A stretch of DNA of 64,000 nt from Lotus japonicus (taxonomy: Eukaryota; Streptophyta; Magnoliopsida; Fabales; Fabaceae), in the NCBI RefSeq assembly GCF_012489685.1, contig NC_080042.1, forward strand, positions 59,997,069-60,061,068, written 5' to 3'. The notes beneath the pieces were generated by a model. The model was given only the letters and a program-made list of their open reading frames with translations. It made no database searches and was not told where the DNA came from. Positions 10,728 through 22,131 of this stretch are shown piece after piece. The first letter of the stretch is position 1. Each line of letters begins with the position of its first letter. The position numbers and the translations under genes were made by a program.

Positions 10728-11830
10728 ATTTATATGAAGAAAAATAATTAAGAAAACGATAAAAAGAAGTTGACAGAGATAAACAAAGAAGAAAACATAC
10801 ATAGGAAATTATTTCACTTAATCACTACTTGTTCTCAACAAATATAGTCATATAAAATAGAATTAACATTTAAAATGCTAATAAGAGATATACACATATT
10901 AATTCCTTAGTTAAACAAAACTACCAATTGAGACACTAGCTTTAATCCCTTAAGTCATAGTAATCTCAAAAGGAGAATACAAAGCTTTATTCCCAATGCA
11001 AGAAGTTCATGTCCTAGTGAATTAAATCTGTGACGATCCCTCAAGATCAGTTCCTATCTAGATAATTTTATCCTAGTGGTGTGAGTATCTTGACTAGTCA
11101 TTTGGTTTAGATATCCTTTCCTACCCTAAGATATTAATACCTAGGCTTGAGCTTCTCCTATTATCATTTAGAAAAGCTCAACCTAACTCAAGATAATCAT
11201 TTCATAAGGTGAAAGATATAAATTGAGTTTCTCTCATCAACTAAACTCACACCAACTTTCCAATTGTCATGCCAACCATCAAAATCATCACATAGCCTAG
11301 AGATACATGAAGCACAAAGAGAAATTAACAACCCAATACATGAGTGAGTTTTCCATTTCTAAACTAAGCATAGATCACCATATAAATTTTCCAATCTATA
11401 TATGAATCAATGAAAGCTCTAGAAATCTCCAATTGACCAAATGAAGCATTAAGCATAGAGAGAAACACCAAACAATGAAAACTCATCATTATAATTGCAT
11501 AAGATGTATTAAACAAAAGTAAAATCAATTTACATCATCCAAAATATTAAAATAGAGTCAAACTACATTCAAGGAGAAGAGAGGAAAGATAGAACTCAAG
11601 GTAGATCGGAGTCAGGGCCTTCCGGAGGAACTCACACATTCCTCGATGGAGCCCTAGCACCAGCCTCAAAGAGCCCAGCTGCTTCCCCCAACCTTCCAAG
11701 AGCCTCTAAAAAATCAAGAGAGTTAAACCTAGAAACTAAACAACTATTTATAACACATCTGTCTTCTACAGGTACCAACACCATCGTGTCCAGCACCTAC
11801 CATTATGGCACCTTTGAAAATGAGAGAGTT
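10728..11830 (-). mobile_element. Degraded gypsy-like LTR fragment, minus orientation
   Basis: Read on the minus strand there is a TATAAATAG box (complement of about 11744-11754), then a leader with GAGGCTCTTGG and GGTTGGGGGAAGC stretches resembling those after the TATA box of the 9250-10722 LTR. AT-rich sequence in the style of both solo LTRs follows. Neither terminus is clear. It abuts the solo LTR, which may have inserted at its edge. Confidence 0.4.
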
Positions 11831-11922
11831 CAATACCTTTCAGTTCTTTATTTAGATTATAAAAAACTTAGTCACAAATTTAAAAAAAAAATTGTTTTAA
11901 AAGTAATCATGAGAAATCAAAG

Positions 11923-13804
11923 GCAATTGTTTCAAAGGGGGTTACCGAGGTGGTGAAGGATAGTATTTCTGCTGTTGCACCTATTCCTTTTGTCCATGAT
12001 CTTGGAAAGTATCTGGGATTTCCTTTGAAAGGGGGTCGAATACATAGAAACATGTTCAATTTTCTGTTGGAGAGCATTCAGAAGAAATTGGGATCTTGGA
12101 GAGCTAACATGCTTAGCCTTGCAGGGAGGGTTTGTTTGGCAAAATCAGTGATTGCAGATATGCCAACTTACACTATGCAGGTTTTCAATATGCCCCGTGG
12201 TGTCAGTTGTAAAATTAACTAGATTATTCGTTCCTTTATTTAGTTTGGAAAAGGTGGTGGGCAGGGTTGGCATCTGGTGAGTTGGGAAAAGCTCACACAA
12301 CCAAAGGAACGAGGGGGCCTTGGCATTCGTGACACGGGTTTAGCTAATACAGCGTTACTGGGCAAGGCTATTTGGTGTTTAATGCACAAACCCAACAAGC
12401 TTTGGGTGTGTGTGTTATCACATAAATACTTGTCAAATTCTTCTGTTTTGCAAGTCCAAGCAAAACCCCAAGACTCTCCAGTTTGGAAGGGGTTGTTAAA
12501 TGCTCGTGATCGTCTACATACCGGTTTTTTTTTTAGACTAGGTAATGGTGAGACATCTCTATGGCACGAGGATTGGAGTGGCTTGGGGAATATTGCTCCC
12601 ACTGTCCCTTACGTGGATATCCATGATGTTGAAAGAAGGCTGTGTGATCTCGTGGTCAACAATGCTTGGAATTTGCAGGTACTGTACACCAGACTTCCCG
12701 TGGAAATGCTAGACCGGCTGTAGAAAATTAAGCCATCAATTGTTCCAAACCGTCAGGATGTGTGGACTTGGGAGACAAATAGTATGGGGATTTATACTGT
12801 GCGGGATGCTTATAGGTGGCTTCAGGACCAGTAAAATTGTTTACCAGCGGTTGATGATTGGAGCTGGATCTGGAAACTAAAAGTTCCAGAGAAAATTCGA
12901 ACTTTTGTGTGGTTGACACTGCAGAACTCAATTCAAGTCAATTCCCATCGTTTTAGGTGCAAGATGGCGGCGTCCCCTTCTTGCCCGCGTTGTTTAGCGC
13001 CTGAAGAAGATGTTTTACACTGCCTCAGAAAACTGTCCTCACTCGCAAGAACTTTGGCTCAAGTTTGGAGCATTCGCGTGGCCAAACTTCATTGTTGGAG
13101 ACCACTCTTCCTGGATTCGCAACCAAGCTAGAAGCAGCAATGGAATAAAATTTATTGTGGTACTTTGGGGTGTGTGGAAGTGGAGAAACAACATGATTTT
13201 TGAGGATTCTCCTTGGTCGTTGGAAGAGGCGTGGCGACGGGTGTGTCATGAGCATGATGAAATTGTTGCTGTGTTGGGTGAGGACATGGGTTCCATGGAC
13301 TGCTGGTTAGGTAGCCGGTGGCAGCCTCCGTTGGCGGGGTCGATAAAATTGAATGTTGATGGGAGCTATCGGGCTGTTGATGAGTGCAGCGGAGCGGGTG
13401 GTTTAGCGCGAGATTCTCAGGGCAACTGGTTGTTTGGTTTTTTGGCTCATCGCTGTGGAGGAAATGCCTTGATGGCGGAGGCGCAAGCGCTGTTGCTGGG
13501 CCTGGAGCTGGTTTGGGCTCGAGGATACAGGGACGTTGTGGTCGAGGTGGATTGTGCTGAACTGATACAAATCTTAGATGATGAAAACAACAGGAGTTTC
13601 CTCCCTATCCTGAGTGATATCGGGCACATGAAAGACAGAGGTTTGCGTATTTCATTGGAGCGGGTTAGAAGGGAGTGTAATGCCCCGGTGGACTACCTGG
13701 CTAAATTGGGTGCGCGCTCACCGGGTGTTGATTATAGCTTCTTGGATAAGCCTCCGTGGGAAGTTGAGACTCTTGTCATGAGAGATTCTTTGCTTGCTCG
13801 TTAA
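11923..13804 (+). pseudogene. LINE ORF2 C-terminal part (RT end, zf-RVT, RNase H), broken
   Basis: In an intact LINE, ORF2 copies the element RNA into DNA. Here the frame begins in the RT thumb region (LGKYLGFPLKGGR, SLAGRVCLAKSVI). It continues after in-frame stops near 12220 and 12240 with the linker (WEKLTQPKERGGLGIRD), a stop at 12721 and another near 12832. The zinc-binding region (CPRCLAPEEDVLHC) is followed by a frameshift near 13020. The last frame (13010-13804) carries an RNase H domain with the expected acidic residues in LNVDGSY, AEAQALLLGLEL, VEVDCAEL and the late APVDYLAK motif. This RNase H part is uninterrupted, while the RT part is decayed. Confidence 0.88.
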
Positions 13805-13840
13805 TTGTTATTTTCTTGTTTGTTTTGAGATGTAACAAAA
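11923..13840 (+). mobile_element. 5'-truncated LINE with 18-bp target duplication
   Basis: The direct repeat AATCATGAGAAATCAAAG at 11905-11922 and 13841-13858 flanks a LINE fragment that ends in a short A tail (TGTAACAAAA). This is the classic mark of target-primed reverse transcription with 5' truncation. The body holds the end of the reverse transcriptase region, a zinc-binding linker and an RNase H domain. Confidence 0.92.
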
Positions 13841-13858
13841 AATCATGAGAAATCAAAG

Positions 13859-14333
13859 TAAAAGATATGGAACCCCTCCATTATGAGGGGATATCAAAGA
13901 AACTCCCTAAAAACGTACTATTGGTTTTTGAAAATCTTGGTATCTCCAAAGGCAAAAACACATTATCGAGTTTTTAAAAATTCAGTATTTAAAAAAAATA
14001 CATACACCACAAAATTTGAAATTCCAGTAAATGAAAACTCGGTAAATAATAAACTTGAGGGCATGATGAAAATTTACTACATTAAAAATGGTGACATTAC
14101 TTGGGTGCCAAAAATGATAATTAACTCAATGTAAAATTGATTTTTTTAGCCCAAAGAGATGATTCAGTCTTTGTTGAGTGTGACAAATATATCAAGGTAT
14201 TTAAAAATTAAAAGTTCAATTAGGATGGATATTCTTGATGTTCTAGAGGCAATTTGAGACGATTATTTCTGCGGTTGATAAAGTCTCACAATGGTGGTAA
14301 TAGCATTAAACCGCCACAAAACAATTATATATA
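13859..14333. other. Intergenic DNA, nothing recognised
   Basis: The sequence is contiguous with 11831-11904 once the LINE is removed. It has no convincing frame; 13883-14134 is open but shows no family resemblance. Confidence 0.4.
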
Positions 14334-14342
14334 TAAAATTAT

Positions 14343-14536
14343 GAGTTTAATAAATATGCACTGACAGTGTAAAATAGTTTTACACAGTCATCCAATCAAA
14401 ACACGCCACATAGGAGAGATAATTACATTTGACTTTAATTTTAATTAAAAGAATAAGATATTTTCTGATTTGGCGGAATTCAATTGGATGTCTGTGTAAA
14501 ACTATTTTACACTGTCAGTGCATATCCATTAAACTC
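14343..14536. mobile_element. Mutator-type MITE, 194 bp
   Basis: The terminal inverted repeats begin GAGTTTAAT and continue through ATGCACTGACAGTGTAAAA to about 60 bases, with few mismatches. A perfect 9-bp target duplication TAAAATTAT flanks it (14334-14342 and 14537-14545), which is typical of Mutator-like elements. It has no coding capacity. Confidence 0.87.
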
Positions 14537-14752
14537 TAAAATTATCTGCATAAAAATGAGAAAATTATATCTTTTGAAAATAAAAACACAATTTCCATAC
14601 ATAAAAAACACAATTTTCACTTATGATCCCTGAATCCCAAAAAAAAAAACATTTATCTACCCAATTCTCTTTCGGTTGAAAGGTTCCTCCGGAATATGAA
14701 TCTCTTATTCAGACTGATATATTGACCTCCTTGGCACCTTGAGCTTTTTTAA

Positions 14753-15392
14753 TAGGCTTAAATAAGCTTTTGGTCCTTAAAATTGTAAAGGGAATCAAAT
14801 TGAATCCCTGAAAAATTTCCGCATCAAATTGGATCTCTAGAATATATTTTTTAATCAAATTAAGTCATTTTTCTCAATTTTGACCGGTCAACGGTCTAGT
14901 GGCAAGCCTAGTCAGCTGAGGATGACCATGTGGATTTTTTCACATCAATTTTAGTCCCTTGAAAAATATTTTAATCAATTTTAGTCCTTGTTCTTCCACT
15001 TTGAAAAATATTTTTTGTTGCCTCTGATTTTCTAGGTTTTGGAAGAACAAGATGAATATGATGAACATATAATTTTTTTAGGATTTTGAATTTTTGAATT
15101 TAAGGATTTGAGTTATGGAGGATGGAGAAGAAGGTGGAAGAGGAAAAGACGAAAGTGGAAAACAGGGACTAAAATTGATTAAAATATTTTTCAAATGACT
15201 AAAATTGATGTGAAAAAATATACGTGACCATCCTCAGCTGACTAGGCTTGTCACTAGACCGTTGACCGGTCAAAATTGAGCAAAAAGACTTTATTAGATT
15301 AAAAAAACAAATTTAGGAACCCAATTTAATATGAAAATTTTACAGGGTCAGGTTTAATTTCCTTTACGATTTCAAGGATAAATATTAAGTTC
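14753..15392. mobile_element. Mutator-like non-autonomous element (probable)
   Basis: Long imperfect inverted arms are visible: GACCGGTCAACGGTCTAGTGGCAAGCCTAGTCAGCTGAGGATG near 14881 is mirrored near 15225-15275, and GACTAAAATTGATT near 15167-15200 mirrors the arm near 14970. The outer part (GGCTTAAATAAGCTTTTGGTCC) resembles other legume Mutator-type termini. The right terminus has decayed and a target duplication was not found. Confidence 0.6.
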
Positions 15393-15679
15393 ATCCCACT
15401 ATACAAATTCCTTTATGGAGGTCTTTTTTAATAAAAGCATGTTTTAGAAAAAAGACCTCCATAAATATTGAGTTCATACCACCCTATGTACGATCGATAT
15501 TTTCCGCGGGAAATTCCTTCATACCACATAGGGGTGAACATGGGCCGGGTAAATCCAATGAACCCGCCCAACCCAATCTGATCCAATAGAAAAAATGCGG
15601 GTTGGATCGGGCAATCGGATTAGTCGGATGAATTTTACTACAATCCAACCAAGTTCGGATCGGATTTCGGATTCAGTTC

Positions 15680-15806
15680 AAATCCATCAAACCCAACCCA
15701 GAATCCATACATATAATAATAATTTTTATAATTTTACTCATACATGGAGGGCTAGTGTCGAAGTGATGACTTTTTGAAACTTTGAGACTTAAGTATTTGC
15801 AGTTAT
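15680..15806 (+). repeat. 127-bp direct repeat, left copy
   Basis: The copy runs from AAATCCATCAAACCC to GCAGTTAT and ends exactly where the CACTA-like terminus begins. By eye it is identical to 21472-21598. Confidence 0.92.
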
Positions 15807-16225
15807 CACTACTAGAAAAACTAGTTTTCACATCGGGTATTTTTGAGTTTTAACATCGGTTTTTATCCGATGTAAACAATGTTGATGTGGTATCTCCTAA
15901 CCTTTTCACATCGGGTTTATAACCGATGTGAAAGGTATACCGATGTGAAAGGTATACCTTTCACATCGGTTCATTCAGCCAACTGATGTGAAATGTACAC
16001 TTTTCACATCGGTTCTGTCAGCCAACCGATGCGGTTCTGTCAGCCAACCGATGTGAAATGTATACTTTTCACATCGGTTAGACAAAAAACCGATGTGAAA
16101 TGTGTATACTTTTCACATCGGTTAGACAAAAAACCGATGTTCGGTTAGACTGAAAACCGATGTGAAAAGTGAAAAGTATACTTTTCACATCGGTTAGACT
16201 GAAAACCGATGTGAATGCTCAACAA

Positions 16226-17580
16226 TTTTTTTTTTCCCACACGAATTTGACCTGAATATACATATTTTTTTAATGAAAATTTATTAACATAAAAAGAGAT
16301 CTTGAGAACACACTATCTCAAGTGAGTTAAACATCCAAGGTCCCAGCAAAAAAGAAAACATAATAACCTAAAAGAACTAGAACAATTCAGCAATTCTAGT
16401 TCTTTAAATGTACTTAAACAGCAACTGCTCATGAAATTAGGACAAAATAGTTAAACAGCAACAATTCAGCAAAACAGCAACAGTTCAGCAAATTAATGCC
16501 CCAAGCAGGAAAGCCACCAGCACCATAAGCATAAATTAGGAGAGCAGCGGAGGTGAGCAACTTTGAACCCTATAAACAGATGCAATAAATACAGAGATCA
16601 ACAATCTAGTGACACAAGAGCCAACTAATATCTGGAAAATGAGAAGAAAAGGTTAGCACAAGAGCCAACTAATATCTGGAAAACTAACACAGTGACACAA
16701 TATCAGGAATGTTACAGGCTAAGACAATCTAGTGACACAATAATGAAAAATTAATCACTGAATCTAACCACTATCATTTTCTTCACTGTAATTAAAGGTT
16801 CTGTCATATAGGACAGTAAGGAACTACCTATCTATAAGTTGTTTGAATGAGGGTATATAAATCCCTGTACAAGTTGAGCTCTTTAACAGAAATAGAATTA
16901 GTTAAAGCCTGAGTACAGAAACTAACCCACTAAGAGTCTATTCACATCATAAATTATCAGCTTGTAATGACTAAGTATATTGCATACTATAACAGAATAC
17001 AATATATCATGGAAAAGAATTCCCAGAAACCAACTACCCTTGAGCTCTGATCACACACCTCTCTTACATTGAAAATATTTACTCCATCCAACCAGAAAAA
17101 TATCACACTTCAATGTTCAAGACATGCTCAAAGACAACCTAAAATAGTTTTAAAGTGAATATTAGATAGGTAAGCTTCTGCAAAGTACCTTTCAACTCAG
17201 CTGCTACTGTTTTTTCAACTCAAGCTAAGTACCTTTCCACAACAGGTGCCAAGCTTCTGCAAAGTATCAAAAGAAAGGTAAGATAAAAACAAAAGCAAAG
17301 GGAGTCGCTATAAGAAGGCATCACAAAGCCAAAAGAAAAAGACTATCTAAACTAGAAAACAAATGACACAACACTGCCAGCAAAAGAAAGGTAAGATAAA
17401 AACAAAAGCAAAGAAACAAGACTATCAATACTATGATGGCTTTAACTTATTCTCAATTTAAAGCCAAAAGAAAAAGACTATCAATACTCTTGAGCTCTCA
17501 CAAACAGCAACAATAATTGGAGACAACAGAATTTTCAGCAGAAAAAGACTATCAATACCCTTTGTTCTTTATGTTCCTTT
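16226..17580. other. Interior of the CACTA-like element, no gene recognised
   Basis: The sequence is AT-rich with short local duplications: AGAGCCAACTAATATCTGGAAAA occurs near 16619 and 16662, GACAATCTAGTGACACAA is repeated, and AAAGAAAGGTAAGATAAAAACAAAAGCAAAG occurs near 17270 and 17384. No coding region is evident. Confidence 0.45.
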
Positions 17581-17588
17581 AGTCTTTA

Positions 17589-17620
17589 CTAGGATTGTGA
17601 CCCGTGCTATGCATCACCTA
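17589..17620 (-). mobile_element. Possible Helitron 3' terminus
   Basis: On the minus strand the sequence reads GATGCATAGCACGGGTCACAATCCTAG followed by T. Helitrons end CTRR before a host T, with a GC-rich hairpin about 10 bases upstream. The hairpin here is degenerate (about four pairs). The RPA-like stop codon lies only about 22 bases upstream. Confidence 0.35.
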
Positions 17621-19830
17621 AGAGTTACAGACAGTACAGGTTTGCAGCAACCAGAACAGTAAAATGTTCCATCCTCAATTGTTACTGCCTTGTGGCAACT
17701 GCATGCAGAGTACCACCACTTCTCCCCTTTAGCAAGGCTAGTAACTCGTGCTACAACCGTAAACACACCATCCTACATGAAAGAATGCACTCGTAATAAA
17801 CTGTGAATAGTGATATGAATTGATAATAAACTTTCAATTTAATTGGAAAGAATCAACTACAAACTAAGAGTGATTAAGTTAAAACAACCTCCTCAGTCTC
17901 ATTGAGCTCTTTCAGATCCTTCCTAGGATAAAGAGTTAAAAACTCCTCCTTCTGATATGTGAAAATCATCATCATCTTCTGATTCAGCCAATGGCATGTC
18001 CGCCTCGATGCCATGAAGAGCCAACCTTGCTGTATCATAATCATTCAAATCATACAAGTTCAATTCACACCTATTTTACAGGGACTAAAAACATATTTGA
18101 CCCAAAAGAAACAAATTGTTCAGTAGCAGTTTTAGTCTTAAGCTGAGACCCTTGCTATTCCATGATGTGTGAAATAATTAAATGGTTTGAAAAAACCACT
18201 TACAGGATCAGCAATGGCATGCTTGTCCAATACCGTAGTAATTAATAAACATCAGAATCCCATCATAGAAAACATGCTTCCCATTCAAGTTCTTCACTCG
18301 TAATTAACTTAGAGTTTCCTTCAGGGTCCCTAACCACCACTTTTCCATTGACGAACTTCTTTTTCCACCAATCACAAAATTGCTCATTCACTGGCCAATA
18401 TAGCTGCATCAAAAACAGAATGACAGAACAAATAAGAGGAAGGTTAAAACAGCTATAAACAACTAAAATCATTGTCTATATAACTTTCTTACGACCTTTG
18501 GCTCAACCTTCAATCGGAAAGTGACGAACTTGTCAGACTTGGGAACCACAAAGACAACCATGATCAACTACAAAAAAGGAAAACTTTGTGAGTCAGACAT
18601 AACTTCATTGGTATCTATTGGGCATGGATTCTGCCTCAGATGCTTAATTAATTTTTCCAAAATAATTCCTAACTTTTTCATTGAAGAGGGACAGTTCCTG
18701 TTAGAAATATCGGTCTAGCTTGTAATTTAACACATTACTTCTCATAATCCTTAGAATGAGTGCCCCAATATCTAGCATAGAGCACATTGACCATCCACAT
18801 CCAGTGAAAAGCATGGAGTGAAATAAGAGTATGTGTTACAATCCCACTAAGAAAGTCAGACAAAAACTTCAAGAAAGATGCTCCCCACCACAGTTCAAAA
18901 TGAATTGCACAGATATGTGATCAGAAGAAATATGACTCCCACAAAGATTTTTCATACACGCAGAAGGAAATAGTTTGTTGGAGAAATGTGCTCCAACTCA
19001 ATTATCAAAATAGTTTTTCATACGCTTATTTTTTTTTCTTTATTCACAAAGGACTAACATGCTAAGGCTCATCACTGATTTATAGTGTTCTCCATAATCT
19101 TCCCTTCTTTCTAAGTTATCCCTGTCCATATCTGGTGACGTCAAAGCATTATACATATTCATGTTTTCTAGACAAGAAAATAAATAATAGGGAAATGTAA
19201 AATTGTATGTACTGGGGACCAAGCTTGGTTAAGCTGAATCAGTTTTAACTCCATCTAGATGCATTACATCAAAGGAGAACATGTGCTTGATCCAACCATC
19301 CAAGTGAAATGTACAAAATAATGACATGAACCAATTGCAGAACTGTCATTGGAAATTGGGGAATCTTTTCTTTCTACCTAAAGAAGAATTACTGCCAAGT
19401 GTTGGGGAGAGTAATAATGGCTAATAAAATAGACTTTATTAATAGTAGACAACAGGAGGCCTAAGCTGAATTGAGATTTTAAGACTTTGAGGCATAACAA
19501 TAGAGCTGAAGAGATACTGAAATTTTCTTACAAAGCTGTATGAACAGAATGAATGAGATACAACCACATCAATAACACATACACCACCTCTTGCAATGAT
19601 GTAGCCATTTGAGATAAAAAAAAAAAGTCACATTCTCCCACTGTCAATTCAAGCTTAGCTGAGTTTTTAAGATACAGTCCATTCATTGGAATTAACTTAG
19701 ATTCATCAGGAACCACCCTCGCCCTCACATTGAAAAGAATCTTAAATTCATGGAAAGATGCATGGTACACACCAGTATTTGGGACAAGAGAGAAGAATAT
19801 AAAATTATACACCTTACCCTCAGGGTAAAC
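17589..19830 (-). pseudogene. RPA70-like (replication protein A) gene remnant
   Basis: RPA large-subunit proteins bind single-stranded DNA through OB folds. Three exon-like pieces are seen on the minus strand. At 19830-19620, after a CCAG acceptor, VYPEGKVYNFIFF and FKILFNVRARVVPDES resemble the DUF223/OB region of plant RPA1-like proteins. At about 17950-17889, FLTLYPRKDLKELNETE precedes a GT donor. At 17772-17614, after an AG acceptor, DGVFTVVARVTSLAKGEKWWYSACSCHK is followed by FYCSGCC; this matches the RPA C-terminal zinc region, and a TGA stop follows. A piece at 18263-18472 (WPVNEQFCDWWKKKFVNGK) lies between them and was not recognised. No continuous gene model was found. Plant Helitrons often encode RPA-like proteins, so this may come from one. 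Confidence 0.55.
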
Positions 19831-21097
19831 CTGGAATAAAATTGAAGCCCTGCTTAAGAACAATAGTAAATAAGGGAAACCACTGCTCAGAAGAAAATAA
19901 AATTGAAGCCCGGGATTAGCTATGATACTTAACCTCTAAGTAAAAAACATACATGCAAAAGATCTAAACTTACCCATAATTCCATTCAGAACAAGTGTAT
20001 AGACCAATCCGGAGATGCACATATGGCCCTGCTACTGCTATTACCTCCCCAAATTTAACCAAGCCTCACTTGCCTTCAAAATTATACTGCCAAGCCAAAG
20101 TATATTATATAATAGAAACCCAATGCATTGTAATTTAAAACAACCAAAAGAGAGTCAAAAATCTAATGGACAACGAATCTGTAGAAATAAAGTGGGACTT
20201 CTATAACTGAATCGAACTCAACTCCACTTAAGCAATAATTATTCCTACAATATATGCATATAAAAAAAACATGCATATCAGAACTTACTTTCAATTTATT
20301 CATTTATACCAGTGAGGGGTAGCTTAACAGCTGAAAGAGAGTTAACTGAAATTAGGGGCAACAGGACGAGCACAGAACTTCTGTATGAGCTACTTAATTG
20401 ATTCAAACGCCCATAGGGGCAGGCATACGAAAATAAACTCGGTAGATGGGTGAATTTATAGGAGAAAGTTGTTGCTTACAGGTCAGGGGGAGCCTTCAAA
20501 ATAATTGGAATCCATCTGTAATCCATATGAAATTTTTCCTTTTCAGCTAAGGTCCAACATTAAACTCTCTCAATCAACCAAAACCTAAACGACGCTAATA
20601 ATCCCAATCCACATCAAATCAAGTTTCAACAACAAGCACTCAACCAATCAAGCTTTCAAAGGATTTGTAACCAGTTAGATTCATTCATATATTCATAGAT
20701 TGAAGAAAAAACCAACAGTATGTTATGAACACTGCAAACTTCAAAACCCATATCAAACAATATGCTCCAATCCATGAAACAAAGAACAAGAAAGCAACGC
20801 ACCTTAACGCAAGGAATCAAAGTGGACCACAGAGCTGCACGAGCGACGACGAGCGACTGCGGAACAACGGCGAGACTGAGAGAGAATGAGAGTGAGGTGA
20901 ACGGTGAGCTAGCGACGGCGAACAACGGCGAAACAGGACCTGCACAACGCACGAGCGACGGCAAGCGACGGCGAGCGACGGCGAAAGAGGAGCAAGAGCG
21001 TAGGCGACTTAGGTTTTCAAAGGTGAAAGAGGAAGAAAGCACTTTGAACGAATACTGATCTTTGTATCCTGTGTAAAAATTAAAAAAAAAAAAGTGA
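19831..21097 (-). other. Upstream interior of the CACTA-like element
   Basis: This may be the 5' part of the RPA-like remnant. A GC-rich block at 20830-21010 with repeated GAGCGACGGC looks like leader or first-exon sequence of a captured gene. The overlapping open frames in both strands are not recognised. Confidence 0.3.
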
Positions 21098-21471
21098 TCT
21101 TTCACAACGGTTATAACAAAACCGATGTCAAAACTCAAAAAACTGAGACTTTTCACATCGGTTATAATATAACCGATGTGAAAACTTAAGAAAAGATGGG
21201 CTTTTTACATCGCTTATATTATAACCGATGTAAAAAGTACTTCATTAAAATTTCAAAAATGCCACCGCATTTAGCTTTCACATCGCTTATTCTAACAACC
21301 GTTGTAAAAAGTGTTTCCTAATTACTTTTCACATCAGACATATTCCTAACTGATGTGAAAACTATCATAAAACTTCACAATAATTTCAATATTGCCACCG
21401 CGTCATCTTTTACATCAGGTAATTGATTAACCGATGTGAAAACCCTGATGTGAAAAGTCTTTTTGATGTGA

Positions 21472-21598
21472 AAATCCATCAAACCCAACCCAGAATCCAT
21501 ACATATAATAATAATTTTTATAATTTTACTCATACATGGAGGGCTAGTGTCGAAGTGATGACTTTTTGAAACTTTGAGACTTAAGTATTTGCAGTTAT
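21472..21598 (+). repeat. 127-bp direct repeat, right copy
   Basis: By eye identical to 15680-15806. It follows the last CACTA-type subterminal repeat without the expected right terminal inverted repeat, then continues into the hAT-like interior at TTGTCATATTTG. Confidence 0.92.
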
Positions 21599-22131
21599 TT
21601 GTCATATTTGAACTTAGAGTATTTGTTCGTAGTTATTTGTTACATGTTTATATATAGTTATTTGGCATGTTGGAGACATCTAAGTTCTAAGTGTCATGGC
21701 ATGACATTTAGTGTTGTTTTTGACTTTTTAGATACTATTTATATTAGATTGTTTCATGTCATTTAGTAATTAAGTTTTATGTTTTCATGATATTTGGCTA
21801 TATGTCATTTATGTGGTATTATTTCTATAACTTTTTGTGTCTTTTTCATGCTATTTAGTATAATAACATATTTAGTATTTTTTATAACTTTTTCTGAATT
21901 TATAATAATTTTTCAAAGATTTTTTAATATTTCAGATATATTATTATTTTAATATATGGACCCAATAAATTCATCCAACCCAATCCAAACTTCGTCGGGT
22001 TGATTCGGATCGGGTCCGAAGAAGAAATTTGTGAAATCCAACCCAACCCAACCCATACAATTTTGATCGGTTCGAATTTTATTTTGACCAAAATCCATCC
22101 AACCCAACTCACGTGCACCCCTAATACCACT

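Larger units (their letters stand above)
15807..21471. mobile_element. CACTA-like (En/Spm) non-autonomous element lacking its right terminus
   Basis: The left end begins CACTACTAGAAAAA, the canonical CACTA terminus in plants. Dense subterminal repeats of CACATCGGTT and its complement AACCGATGTG follow (15825-16215), and the same repeats reappear at 21098-21465 on the other side, as expected for CACTA subterminal regions. The matching right terminus (TTTTTCTAGTAGTG) is absent; the sequence goes directly into the 127-bp repeat. No transposase was recognised in the 4.9-kb interior, which carries RPA-like remnants. Confidence 0.75.
15529..22123. mobile_element. hAT-like outer element of a nested composite
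   Basis: TAGGGGTG at 15529 and CACCCCTA at 22123 form short terminal inverted repeats. They are flanked by the near-identical 8-mers ATACCACA (15521-15528) and ATACCACT (22124-22131), the target-site length of hAT elements. Both ends carry CCAACCC/GGGTTGG-rich subterminal sequence. No transposase is seen; the interior is occupied by the CACTA-like element. Confidence 0.6.

Noticed and set aside
15825..16215. CRISPR-like array from the repeated CACATCGGTT motifs
   Set aside because: The motifs are short, occur in both orientations and lack regular spacers. They are subterminal repeats of a CACTA-like transposon in a plant genome.
20656..21156. 166-aa minus-strand protein gene
   Set aside because: It overlaps an equally open plus-strand frame in a GC-rich repeat block and runs into CACTA subterminal repeats.
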